This document shows positions 6,719 to 15,762 of a DNA stretch of 44,557 nt, piece after piece (the stretch's first letter is position 1; each line of letters starts with the position of its first letter). Under the pieces are notes generated by a model. The model saw only the letters and a program-made list of their open reading frames with translations, searched no databases and was not told the DNA's origin. Source of the DNA: Bacteroidaceae bacterium (GTDB taxonomy: Bacteria > Bacteroidota > Bacteroidia > Bacteroidales > Bacteroidaceae); contig JAEDMP010000011.1 in the NCBI GenBank assembly GCA_016302965.1, positions 1-44,557 on the forward strand, in the 5' to 3' direction. The position numbers and the translations under genes are program-made.

Positions 6719-9115
6719 TTACCGTTTGATGAACTTCACGGTCCGGGTGCCCTTGGCTGTCTTGACGGTAGCCATGTAGACACCATTCTGCAGGGCGGCG
6801 ATATGGGCACAGCCTTCACCGTCGGCTACGAGACGGCCGGAAGCGTCGTTCACGATGATGCGGGCACCGTTCTCAGCCATCACGCTGTTGTCAGTTATCC
6901 GGATGGTGTTCTCGTCGGCACCGGCCACGGCGGCATTGATGGCAGTAGCCTCAGACTTCTCCACGTCGCCATAGAAACCGATGTTGTCGAGGATGAGGAC
7001 CTCACCATTCTTCGATACCACGCCGATGGCCACGATGATGTCCTTGTCGGCATATTTCGAGAGACTGATGCCGCGGGCCTTGGTGTAGATATCTTCCTGG
7101 TTGACGCTCATCACGGTTGAGAACCACTCACCCCATTCGCTGTCGGGATCATCACAAACATAAACCTTGAAGTCTTCGAGGAAGTTGGGGTTGAACGAGT
7201 TGGAGTTGAACACGAAGTAGGCGTCACCGCTGCCCACATGCACTCTCGGGAAGCGCACGCGACGGTCAACACTCGTGGTATTGTCAATCCAAGAGCATCC
7301 GGCAAGCACATGCTCGCCCAGAATATCATGCTTGCTGAGATTGAAGATTCCCCACCCTTCGGCATTGTATTCTTCGCCGGCATTGGGATTGATGGTTCCT
7401 TCGTCTTTCACCTCGTAAGTGAGGTCGGCGGGCAGAACCCCTTCCTCAAAGTCGTAGTAGATAACGGGCGTACCCAGCACAACCACTTCCTTGACGATGG
7501 TATCGTTGGCCGCATTCTCGTCCTTGTCGCAGGTAGCCACCACCTGGACGGTGTGCTTGCCCTCGGCGAGCGATGCGAGCAGCTGGCTCATGGTCACGGT
7601 CTTGAACTCCTGTGCCTTGAGCGAGTAGTTCTCAGCCGTTGCGCTGTTGCCGTCGATGTTCACTTCCACCTTCACATCCACATCGATGATACCGATGTTG
7701 CGGAGGTCTACCTGCAGGTCACGCTCTTTGGCGTTGCGTATAAACTCACGCGGCGAAGAGATGGCGTTGACAGCCACATCGGCCGAAGTGCTCGACACCT
7801 CGGTGAGGGTCAGGTCGTCGATGGTGAGCCAGTTCTCGTCGGCATCGCTGAAGCAGTAGAAGCCGATGTAGACAACCTGGTCTTTCTCGAACTCGACGAT
7901 ATTGATGCTCTCCTCGTAGCCGGCGTTCACAGCTGGATTATACTCCACAATCTTGTGGGTCATGGCCTCGGGAGTAGGCTCCGTACCCCAGTAAACGGCA
8001 AACTTCTCGGGATGGTTCTCCGTGGCCGAATACCAGAACTTCAGTGCATGATAGCCGGCCTTCACCTGGATGGGTTCAAGGATGGCCCAGTCGTTGCCCG
8101 CATTTTGTTTGTCATAGTTGTAGGCCAGACAGCCAAAACCGGTACGCGACATGGCAAACCAACCGCTGCTGATATTCAGTTTGAACTCGCCATCATCTTC
8201 ATTGAGGTTGAAGTACTTGAAGTCTTCGGTAAGGTCATCGGGCTCGAATCCCATGGCATAGGGAACGGTGGCGGGAGCCTTGTGCCGCACCTTGGCAACC
8301 AGGGTATCATTGGGTACGCTGATGTCATCGTCGTGATGAACGAAAGCCTTCACCTCATACAGGTGGCGCGGCAGCGAGAGGTCGGCCTTGGCGTTCATGG
8401 TATAGACCAGGCTGTCGCCTACGGCAAGCGTCTGCTTCACCTCCTCGGTCACCGCCTCGCCATTGTCGAGTCTGAAGCCCACGGTGAAGCGGTCTACGTC
8501 CACCTGTCCCTTGTTCTTGATCTTCAGCGTCACGTTCTCTTGTCCGAGTGCGTCACCGGACACGGGCGACACCATCTCTGCCACCGTCAGGTCAACGGGG
8601 TTGTCACATTTCGACACCTCTACACGGATCAGATAGAGACGCCATTTGTCGGCAGGCGAAGTACAGTGGAAGCCCAAGCGGAAGGGCTTGCCGGCCTTGG
8701 CCTGCACAAAGAAAAAGGCACCCTGCTCGGAGTCGTAGATGGGAGACTGTTCCCAGCATTTGGTGTTGAGGGTTGAGTCGGCATTCATGCTCTCGTCGCA
8801 GTATACCTCCAAGGCCTCGCCATAGGAACTGCCTTTGTAGTCGAACTTCACCATGAGGTTGGCATCTTCGGCAGGCACAATCTCGGGCGAGATGAGCCAG
8901 TCGTCACCGGCATTGGTTCCGTGATAGGTGTAAAATACTTTCGAGGGCGAGGCATCCTCGGCAAACGACCAGGTCTTTTCGTCTTCGTTCGCATCCTTGA
9001 CAATCCAGGTCTTGAACTCGTCTTCGGTAGCAAACGAAGTAGAGTAAACCACCTGTGCCATCGTGGGGACAGCAGCCAGAAGTCCCAGCACAAATGAAGT
9101 AAAGATTTTCTTCAT
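6719..9115 (-). CDS. Secreted choice-of-anchor J protein with T9SS-type C-terminal domain
   Basis: 798 residues with a signal peptide (MKKIFTSFVLGLLAAVPTMAQ). The body contains repeated segments in which a jelly-roll choice-of-anchor J/cleaved-adhesin type module (for example TSFATEDEFKTWIVKDANED and the later DWAILEPIQVKAGYHALKFWY) alternates with CARDB-like Ig-fold stretches (VDLTVAEMVSPVSGD; SADVAVNAISSPREF). The last 75 residues look like a type A T9SS sorting domain: IRITDNSVMAENGARIIVND, then LQNGVYMATVKT and the basic end VKFIKR. It is therefore probably exported through the type IX system and surface-attached or released. No catalytic motif is visible; an adhesin-like or carbohydrate/protein-binding role is inferred. 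A consensus promoter lies upstream, and transcription ends at the shared terminator. Confidence 0.82.
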   Translation of the reverse strand: MKKIFTSFVLGLLAAVPTMAQVVYSTSFATEDEFKTWIVKDANEDEKTWSFAEDASPSKVFYTYHGTNAGDDWLISPEIVPAEDANLMVKFDYKGSSYGEALEVYCDESMNADSTLNTKCWEQSPIYDSEQGAFFFVQAKAGKPFRLGFHCTSPADKWRLYLIRVEVSKCDNPVDLTVAEMVSPVSGDALGQENVTLKIKNKGQVDVDRFTVGFRLDNGEAVTEEVKQTLAVGDSLVYTMNAKADLSLPRHLYEVKAFVHHDDDISVPNDTLVAKVRHKAPATVPYAMGFEPDDLTEDFKYFNLNEDDGEFKLNISSGWFAMSRTGFGCLAYNYDKQNAGNDWAILEPIQVKAGYHALKFWYSATENHPEKFAVYWGTEPTPEAMTHKIVEYNPAVNAGYEESINIVEFEKDQVVYIGFYCFSDADENWLTIDDLTLTEVSSTSADVAVNAISSPREFIRNAKERDLQVDLRNIGIIDVDVKVEVNIDGNSATAENYSLKAQEFKTVTMSQLLASLAEGKHTVQVVATCDKDENAANDTIVKEVVVLGTPVIYYDFEEGVLPADLTYEVKDEGTINPNAGEEYNAEGWGIFNLSKHDILGEHVLAGCSWIDNTTSVDRRVRFPRVHVGSGDAYFVFNSNSFNPNFLEDFKVYVCDDPDSEWGEWFSTVMSVNQEDIYTKARGISLSKYADKDIIVAIGVVSKNGEVLILDNIGFYGDVEKSEATAINAAVAGADENTIRITDNSVMAENGARIIVNDASGRLVADGEGCAHIAALQNGVYMATVKTAKGTRTVKFIKR

Positions 9116-9166
9116 AAATCTGTTAGTTTAATTAGTTAATAACCTTTTGAATGGATAAAATTGTTG

Positions 9167-9198
9167 CAAATATACAGTTATTTTTTTCATGTTGCAAA
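9167..9198 (-). promoter_or_regulatory. Consensus promoter for the secreted anchor-J protein
   Basis: Minus strand: -33 TTTG (9195-9198) and -7 TATATTTG (9167-9174), with 20 bp between TTG and the -7 box. Predicted 5' UTR is about 45 nt. Confidence 0.8.
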
Positions 9199-9346
9199 CT
9201 TTTTACTGAATATTTCAACATTTGCTCCCTATTTATGCATTTTGTTCATTCAAAAAGTTCACATTCCATTCCTCCTCATCAATCAGTACCTGCCCAAGAA
9301 AAGATACCCGATTGACATTGCTCAAATAAAAACGAATGGAAACAAA

Positions 9347-9373
9347 TGTGGCCGTCAAAACTTGACGGCCACA
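9347..9373 (-). terminator. Hairpin overlapping the TonB receptor stop codon
   Basis: A 12-bp perfect inverted repeat (9347-9358 / 9362-9373) with a 3-nt loop includes the receptor's stop codon (9355-9357). On the minus strand it is followed by T-rich sequence. It probably ends the receptor transcript. Confidence 0.6.
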
Positions 9374-11682
9374 TCTACACCCAACTGAATGGGATTGGAA
9401 CGCTGGGCAAAATTGCGCTTCACACCGTCAGCAGCACTCTCCACCAAGAAAGTGTTATAGCGACTGTTGGTGAGATTCTTACCCCATACATTCACGCTAA
9501 AAGCGCCGAAATCAAACAGTGCATGGGCACCCAGTACACCATACAGCGACTGTTTGTGACGGTTCTCACTATCCCAATAGATGGGGCCGTTGGCATGGAA
9601 ATCAGCACCTATTGTGAGCATTGAAGCGAGACGATAGTCGGCAGTCAGACTCACCGAATGGGTGGGCATGAAGGGCACATGATTGCCGCGATAATCTACG
9701 CTGTCTTCCTGATAATGACGGAAGGTGGCATGGGTAAAACCATAGCTGGCCGTCCACTGCAGGCGGTCGTCGAGATGACTGCCACGGAGCGTCACCTCAG
9801 CACCGAGACTGCTGCTGCGACCCGCATTCACCATCATTCGGCCATACTTGAACTCGCCAGCCATCACCGACAGCTGCTGGTTGCGTATTTGCATGAAGAA
9901 GACGGAGGCATCGAGATGAAGACTACGGCCAAAGAGATTGAGATGGGTGCCCAACTCATAGTTCCAACTGGTTTCGGGCTTATAGGAGATGGTGCGGTTC
10001 ACCTGTTCATAGTCATCGGCCTCATGAGGCACCTCGATGTCCTGACGCGAGAGTTGCATCAATTTCTGCCCCATCTGCTGCTGCTCGGTCTTGAAGATGT
10101 CGGAGAACATCTGCAGGTTGTAGCCACCCGCACGGAAACCCTTGCTCACGCTGGCATAAATCTGATTCCCATCGTCGCTGAGCTGCCAACTCAGTGCCAC
10201 CTTGGGCAGCAGCTGCTGATAGGTGGTGTGGTGGGTACCGTCGAGGCGCGAACGATACTGGTGGCTGCTGGTCACGGGCTGGCCACCCATCATTCCACTG
10301 TAATTGAGCCGGAAATGGCTTTCGGTGGCATAGTCAATACTATGACGCTGGAAATCGTAGCGCAAACCGAGTGTAAGCGTGAGCGGATCGGCCAGGCGCA
10401 AGGTGGACTCATGGTAGATGCCCACATTCAGTTGAGGCGTATGGAAGACACCAGGCACCTCGTTGTCGCTCAGGCTGATGGCGTTGGCAATCATTGGCGG
10501 CATGCCCATGTTTTGCTTGATCATGGCGTTCATATCGTCGCCAAAAAATACGGGGCCATCGGTACGCAACCATTGATAATGGAAGATGGCACCCGAGGTC
10601 TGGGCATAGACCTTGTCGTGGCGTTTATGACGTAAGGTAATCTCTTCGATTACGGCATTCATTTTCTGATCCTGATTGAGTCGCATATAGTCACCAGGCA
10701 GATAATCCTGGTCCATCTGCATCGCATCGTTGAGATACTGGTAGCTCGTCGCGGAGTTGAGCAGACAGGTGCCCAAATCAATAGTCGATCGCAAACCCGT
10801 ATTCACCATCTGGCGACGATAACCGTTCATCAGCGTTGACGAGGGGTTGTTCCAACTGTCTGTTTGTTCATCGTATTCACCATAGGCAAAGCCATTTTGG
10901 TTGACATACTGCCAGTCGGCAAAGAAATCGAGCGTGAGCCGGTCTGTGGGCTTGTTCACCACACGCAGACGGGCGCCAGCTTCATTCGAGAGGTCGGCAC
11001 GGTCGGAAAACTGCTGATGATGGAAGAAACCCTTCTGACCATGATAGAATGCCTGAACCGAAAAGGCCATTCGCTCGCTTGGCTTGGCATAGTGGGATAG
11101 CTCTACCTGGGATTCCAGACCCGATGCGAGACTGGCACTGAGTTCTGTGCCTTGATAGTCCATCGGATTCTTGGAGTAGACACGAACGACACCGCCCTCA
11201 GCATTCAGACCATAGAGCGTACCCTGCGGACCGCGCAGTACGTCCACACGGTTGATACCATAGAAATGCTGGTTGAAAGCGCTCTTTGACGACAGTGGTA
11301 TCTGGTCATAATAAACGCCAACAGCAGGATTTCCTGTTCGTGAACCTATGCCGCGTACATAGACCGAAGAGGTGAGACGAGAGCCATAGGAAGGCATCAC
11401 AAACGAGGGGACAAAATTGGACAACTGGCTCAGACTGCGAACCTGAAGACGCTCCATCTCCTGGTCGGTCATCACTGTGCTGCTCAACGGCAGACGACGC
11501 AACTGATGGTACTCTTTGGATTGTGACACTACAACCACTTCGTCCAGGTCAACCACTCTGGAACTGTCTGAGAAATGGGAATCGGATGCCATCACGCCAT
11601 GCTCAGGAGCGGCGATGATGCCGCTCACAGGAGCGGCCACAAGGGCAGCGACGGAAAAAATATACAATATGCTTGTTTTCAT
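9355..11682 (-). CDS. TonB-dependent outer-membrane receptor
   Basis: 775 residues. A signal peptide (residues 1 to about 24) is followed by a TonB box (LDEVVVVS, residues 46-53), a plug domain with the usual VYVRGIGSRTG and DVLRGPQGTLYG blocks, and a beta-barrel of alternating strands ending in the aromatic terminus VDVAVKF. It lacks the N-terminal CarboxypepD-like extension of SusC proteins and has no SusD partner beside it, so it resembles siderophore, metal or cofactor receptors rather than glycan importers. Substrate is unknown. The ATG at 11682 follows the promoter -7 box by only 5 bp, implying leaderless or nearly leaderless mRNA. It is transcribed alone, ending in a stop-overlapping hairpin. 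Confidence 0.9.
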   Translation of the reverse strand: MKTSILYIFSVAALVAAPVSGIIAAPEHGVMASDSHFSDSSRVVDLDEVVVVSQSKEYHQLRRLPLSSTVMTDQEMERLQVRSLSQLSNFVPSFVMPSYGSRLTSSVYVRGIGSRTGNPAVGVYYDQIPLSSKSAFNQHFYGINRVDVLRGPQGTLYGLNAEGGVVRVYSKNPMDYQGTELSASLASGLESQVELSHYAKPSERMAFSVQAFYHGQKGFFHHQQFSDRADLSNEAGARLRVVNKPTDRLTLDFFADWQYVNQNGFAYGEYDEQTDSWNNPSSTLMNGYRRQMVNTGLRSTIDLGTCLLNSATSYQYLNDAMQMDQDYLPGDYMRLNQDQKMNAVIEEITLRHKRHDKVYAQTSGAIFHYQWLRTDGPVFFGDDMNAMIKQNMGMPPMIANAISLSDNEVPGVFHTPQLNVGIYHESTLRLADPLTLTLGLRYDFQRHSIDYATESHFRLNYSGMMGGQPVTSSHQYRSRLDGTHHTTYQQLLPKVALSWQLSDDGNQIYASVSKGFRAGGYNLQMFSDIFKTEQQQMGQKLMQLSRQDIEVPHEADDYEQVNRTISYKPETSWNYELGTHLNLFGRSLHLDASVFFMQIRNQQLSVMAGEFKYGRMMVNAGRSSSLGAEVTLRGSHLDDRLQWTASYGFTHATFRHYQEDSVDYRGNHVPFMPTHSVSLTADYRLASMLTIGADFHANGPIYWDSENRHKQSLYGVLGAHALFDFGAFSVNVWGKNLTNSRYNTFLVESAADGVKRNFAQRSNPIQLGVDVAVKF

Positions 11683-11687
11683 GCCTG

Positions 11688-11718
11688 CAAAGGTACGGCC
11701 TTTCTCTCACATACACAA
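11688..11718 (-). promoter_or_regulatory. Consensus promoter directly abutting the TonB receptor start
   Basis: Minus strand TTG (11716-11718), 20-bp spacer, TACCTTTG (11688-11695). Only 5 bp separate the -7 box from the ATG at 11682, so the expected transcription start falls at or next to the A of the start codon. Confidence 0.78.
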
Positions 11719-11782
11719 TCCTTATTTATGGGGAATGTGCAGGACAAGAACTGCCCGACCTTGACTTTCAGACAGAAGTGTT

Positions 11783-12799
11783 TCAGATATTCATCGCCCC
11801 ACATTGAGGACAGATGCCCTTCTCACTCAGCTCTGCCCCACAACGACCACAAATGCACCGGTGACCGAAACTGAGACGAAGGCAGCGAAGCGCAAAAACG
11901 ACATAGACGGGCAACAGGATATAGCCTATATAATATAGGGTGGAGACACTGAACACCACATAGTCTACGGCACACACTGCCGCCAATCCACACAAATAGA
12001 GCAACGCACCTGACCATGGAAGCCTACGTAAGGTATCGTCGACCACAGCCAGACTAACGACCACTAATGCCCAAACCATCGACATGAACAATGACAGGTG
12101 AGGAGGAAGCGCAAAGGGATTGAGTGTGGGATTGTAGTAAAAATGACGCCACGACTCGGGAGCAAACAGCTGAATGGAGGAATAGACCATCGCCGAAGCC
12201 GATACCAATAGCGCCAACATCGTGGGATAGATGGACGGAATGTCGTGGAAATGGACGATGTAAGCGTGACGCCGATTGAGACGGAATAAACTGTAGACGG
12301 CCAGCACCACTGCCATAAAAGCCAGAAAGATGAGCAGATGGGTGTCAGAGAAAAAGCTGATAAACTGCGAGATAGGGTCATCGGGAGCTACCTTGGAGAG
12401 CAGTTGCTGCTCACGTACCCATCCCTGAGACAGCTGGTCGCGTGCCACCTTAACCCATACGCTGTCAATGGTGTCACTGGGAATGGTCATGATTTCTGCC
12501 ACTACCAGACGATCACCACGATAAACCATCAGTGAATCATACGGAACCTCATCCGGAGCCTGGGTCATCAGTTCCAGCGAATCACCCACAACGACGAAAT
12601 TGAAGTTCTGAGCATAGTGATGAGTGGTGTAGAAGGAAATGGAATCGAGCTGATCGTCTGTCAAATTCCAAGCGTCGGGCGACTGTTGCGACTGATGATA
12701 GCACGAAACGGTCGAGCACAACAAGACGACAGCCAACATTCTCCCCAAAAGGAGCGCAAGCCGATTGGCAAGAAATGGGAATATCTGTTTTTGATTCAT
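11783..12799 (-). CDS. Zinc-ribbon membrane protein with SH3-like periplasmic region
   Basis: 338 residues from the ATG at 12799; an ATG at 12838 would add 13 residues and overlap the upstream gene by 17 bp. The N-terminus has a hydrophobic segment ending STVSC, which could be a lipoprotein cleavage site or simply a first membrane helix. An extracytoplasmic region with an SH3-like stretch (VWVKVARDQLSQGWVREQQLL) follows, then several transmembrane helices (TDTHLLIFLAFMAVVLAVYS-like segment, LALLVSASAMVYSSI, MSMVWALVVVSLAVV, two more) and a C-terminal zinc ribbon with CGRCG and CPQCG. I do not recognise a named family. The terminal zinc ribbon echoes those in the kinase cassette upstream on the same strand, suggesting a link (inference). 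Confidence 0.72.
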   Translation of the reverse strand: MNQKQIFPFLANRLALLLGRMLAVVLLCSTVSCYHQSQQSPDAWNLTDDQLDSISFYTTHHYAQNFNFVVVGDSLELMTQAPDEVPYDSLMVYRGDRLVVAEIMTIPSDTIDSVWVKVARDQLSQGWVREQQLLSKVAPDDPISQFISFFSDTHLLIFLAFMAVVLAVYSLFRLNRRHAYIVHFHDIPSIYPTMLALLVSASAMVYSSIQLFAPESWRHFYYNPTLNPFALPPHLSLFMSMVWALVVVSLAVVDDTLRRLPWSGALLYLCGLAAVCAVDYVVFSVSTLYYIGYILLPVYVVFALRCLRLSFGHRCICGRCGAELSEKGICPQCGAMNI

Positions 12800-12821
12800 G
12801 GTAATGCAGCGTTTAGACCTT

Positions 12822-14705
12822 TCACCCAGCATAGACATTCATCTGACAACGGGCACAATCAAACTCCAAACGGAACCGACGTCCATCGCCTGCAACCAGA
12901 TAAAGCGGCTCCTTCCATCCGGCAGGCCTTCCTCCATGCTTCACACAATGCCCCAAGGTATAGCGCAGACAATGGCGACACTGCATCAGCACACCATCAA
13001 CGGAAGGCTGCAATTCGTAGGCCATCGACACTGACTTGAGATGCTGTGAACGGTACAGTTGACGAGCCATCTGATTGGAGATATTATAGAGATAGGGATA
13101 GCGGCGGTAATAGCTGTCAGCTGCATAAATCACCGATTCCTTCGACGTTACTTCCATTGTCATACCCGTTTCTCCAGTCTGTTGGGAGGATTCTTCAAAA
13201 TCACTTTCCACCCATTCCATGATGGCAGAATCAAGCTTTTCCGCCATCTCACGACGGAGCTGTGACAAGAGGCTACTGGGTACAAAATAACTGAATCCAT
13301 CGGCTATCCGTATCTCTGATGCTTCATACCGGGTCGCACCCAACTTGCCCAACTGGGTAATCAGATTCTGAAGAGGCGATTTCTCTGCCTGCTCCAACGC
13401 TATCGACAAGTGTGCCTCCACACGTATGGGTGCAGAGAGGACTGAAGCGGTGAGCAGCAAACCCTCTTCATCAGCCAAAAGCGATAGTACAATGGGAATC
13501 TTGCGAGCCGATCCTGACTTGGAAAGCTGGCGTTCAAAGTCCTGGTCGTTATTGCGATAAAGCGTCATCCCTACAGCGATACCCGCCGGCATCTTCAATG
13601 GAAACAGAAGGTTGCCCTCTGCCCGATTTACACGGAAACCAACCAAACGGCGTTGACAGTCGAGAAAACAGAGACCATCTCCATTGGCAAAACTGCAGAC
13701 TCCAGCTACACGCAAACTGCCACGACGTATCTCCTTCACCGTTCCAACCGGTTGACCTATCGCCTTGGGTGTATGAAGGGAAGAAACATCCGTACGACGA
13801 CCCGAGAGATAATAGTCGGTGAAACCGCGATTGAAACTACGATTGATATCGGGAGTAAAACCAATGGTGGAGCGACCTAATGAAGACCGGCAATAACGGT
13901 CGGGATAACGTTTGACCAAACTGTCGAGACGCTGGCTATAGGCTGCCGTCACATTCTTCACATACGACACATCCTTGAGTCTGCCCTCTATTTTGAATGA
14001 TACAGCGCCCGCATCGGCCAACTGCTCCAAATAGTCGATACGACTCATATCACGCAACGAGAGCGGATGGCAACCTTGCTCAATCATTTCGCCACGGGAA
14101 TCAACCACATCGAACGACAAACGGCAAAACTGGGAGCAAACACCACGATTGGCTGAGCGCTTGAGAAAAGCCTGAGAGGCATAGCATACACCGCTATAGC
14201 TTACACAAAGGGCACCATGGACAAACACCTCCAACTCGACATCCGGAACCTGGGAATGAATAGAACGAATCTCGTCTACAGACAACTCACGAGCCAATAC
14301 AACACGGGTGGCACCCATCCGCTGTAGCCATCTCACTTTATCAGCAGTGCGATTGTCGGTCTGGGTGCTGGCATGTACCGTCAGTCCCAACTCCCGGGCC
14401 ATAAGGAAAACTGCCATATCCTGAGCAATGACGGCATCCACATGTGCCTCTTTCAAGTGGCTGAGCAAACGACGGGTGGAATCAAGTTCGGAATCGTAAA
14501 CGATGGTATTGACAGCCACCATCACTTTCACCCGATAGGCATGTGCATAGCGGCAAAGATAACGGATATCAGCCATGGAATTGCCTGCGGCAGCCCGGGC
14601 ACCAAACTGCTCAGCTCCTATATATACAGCATCGGCACCATGGTCGATAGCAGCTATGGCACACTCCAGATTGCGGGCTGGAGAAAGTAGTTCTAATTCG
14701 GTCAC
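12822..14705 (-). CDS. U32 peptidase-family protein, probable RNA hydroxylase (RlhA/TrhP-like)
   Basis: 627 residues with the U32 TIM-barrel start LELLSPARNLECAIAAIDHGADAVYIG and the signature HGALCVSYSGVCYASQ. Cys167, Cys174, Cys190 and Cys194 correspond to the cysteines that hold the iron-sulfur cluster in characterised members. A second part (residues about 330-480) matches the DUF3656-type insertion and two C-terminal Cys clusters follow (CRHCLRY, CARCQ). E. coli relatives hydroxylate 23S rRNA C2501 (RlhA) or tRNA U34 (TrhP); which substrate applies here is undecided. The start codon is GTG: an in-frame stop lies five codons upstream and no ATG intervenes. It follows metA by 37 bp and runs into the zinc-ribbon membrane gene. 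Confidence 0.88.
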   Translation of the reverse strand: MTELELLSPARNLECAIAAIDHGADAVYIGAEQFGARAAAGNSMADIRYLCRYAHAYRVKVMVAVNTIVYDSELDSTRRLLSHLKEAHVDAVIAQDMAVFLMARELGLTVHASTQTDNRTADKVRWLQRMGATRVVLARELSVDEIRSIHSQVPDVELEVFVHGALCVSYSGVCYASQAFLKRSANRGVCSQFCRLSFDVVDSRGEMIEQGCHPLSLRDMSRIDYLEQLADAGAVSFKIEGRLKDVSYVKNVTAAYSQRLDSLVKRYPDRYCRSSLGRSTIGFTPDINRSFNRGFTDYYLSGRRTDVSSLHTPKAIGQPVGTVKEIRRGSLRVAGVCSFANGDGLCFLDCQRRLVGFRVNRAEGNLLFPLKMPAGIAVGMTLYRNNDQDFERQLSKSGSARKIPIVLSLLADEEGLLLTASVLSAPIRVEAHLSIALEQAEKSPLQNLITQLGKLGATRYEASEIRIADGFSYFVPSSLLSQLRREMAEKLDSAIMEWVESDFEESSQQTGETGMTMEVTSKESVIYAADSYYRRYPYLYNISNQMARQLYRSQHLKSVSMAYELQPSVDGVLMQCRHCLRYTLGHCVKHGGRPAGWKEPLYLVAGDGRRFRLEFDCARCQMNVYAG

Positions 14706-14742
14706 TTCTGTATCTCTTTAGAATGAATCAGTTTTGAAATCA

Positions 14743-15660
14743 TCAACCAATCTGATTGATGTCATAGGGGGTCTCCTGATAAACATAATAATTAACCCAG
14801 TTGCTGTAGAGCAAGTTGGCATGTGCACGCCAGGTGACCAGAGGTCCCAGATCAGGATTGTCGCTGCGATAGTAATGTTTGGGCATGTCAACATCGTCAC
14901 GTACCCCCATATCGCGGCGATACTCATGGTCGAGTGTATCTGGAGAATACTCCAAATGTCCCGTTATAAAGAATTCCCTGCCCCCACGAGCCATCACCAT
15001 GCTAACACCGCTCTCCTGTGATTCGGCAATAAGCTGCAACTCGGGATTGGCCAGGATATCGTCACGATGAACCTCCGTATGACGGCTGTGCGGCATGTTG
15101 AAGAAATCATCAAAACCACGGAAGATGGGCAACTGAGGAGACAAGGTCACCTGAGGGAAGACGCCAAACATCTTGCGGTCTAATGGATATTTGGGTATTC
15201 CATAATGATAATAGAGACCTGCCTGAGCCGCCCAACAGATATACAGGGTAGACGTGACATGGGTGCGGGCCCAAGTGAAAATGCGCGTAATCTCATCCCA
15301 ATAGGTCACTTCTTCGAACTCGTAGGTTTCAACAGGAGCTCCCGTCACTATCATTCCATCGAACTTCTCATGACTCATAGCCTCAAAATCACGATAGAAC
15401 ATCATCATGTGCTCAATAGGCGTATTCTTGGGGGTATGACTTTGGAGCTTCATGAAACTGATATCCAACTGCAATGGGGTGTTGGACAGCAGACGGATCA
15501 GGTCTGTCTCTGTGGTTATCTTCAAGGGCATGAGATTCAGGATGACAATCTTCAAGGGACGAATGTCCTGGGTCGTTGCCCGCGTGTTATCCATTACAAA
15601 TATATTCTCACGCTTAAGTATCTCTATTGCTGGTAGTTGATCTGGTAATCTTAAAGGCAT
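14743..15660 (-). CDS. metA: Homoserine O-acetyltransferase (MetA fold)
   Basis: 305 residues, standard MetA length. It activates homoserine for methionine synthesis. Catalytic residues are in the expected places: Cys142 in YICWAAQAG, His235 and Glu237 in TGHLEYSP. Position 111 is glutamate (TGAPVET), and in this family Glu111 selects acetyl-CoA whereas Gly111 (E. coli) gives succinyl-CoA, so the product is probably O-acetylhomoserine despite the common name succinyltransferase. Only 102 bp separate it from the phosphatase gene upstream, and I see neither a TAnnTTTG box nor a SAM riboswitch there, so it may be read from the signalling cassette's transcript (inference). Confidence 0.94.
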   Translation of the reverse strand: MPLRLPDQLPAIEILKRENIFVMDNTRATTQDIRPLKIVILNLMPLKITTETDLIRLLSNTPLQLDISFMKLQSHTPKNTPIEHMMMFYRDFEAMSHEKFDGMIVTGAPVETYEFEEVTYWDEITRIFTWARTHVTSTLYICWAAQAGLYYHYGIPKYPLDRKMFGVFPQVTLSPQLPIFRGFDDFFNMPHSRHTEVHRDDILANPELQLIAESQESGVSMVMARGGREFFITGHLEYSPDTLDHEYRRDMGVRDDVDMPKHYYRSDNPDLGPLVTWRAHANLLYSNWVNYYVYQETPYDINQIG

Positions 15661-15762
15661 TTTTCAATTATTATTATGAATGAATGAAATCCACCTGCAT
15701 ACAATCTTTTCAGAAAGCAATTCGGATGATTCTTATCAATATTGTTGTCTCTGTGAATACTG

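Noticed and set aside
9116..9346. A small gene between the secreted protein and the TonB receptor
   Set aside because: The stretch is AT-rich with only the minus-strand promoter and weak short frames.
15661..15762. SAM riboswitch upstream of metA
   Set aside because: Only 102 bp are available and no paired kink-turn or SAM-I-like core could be traced.
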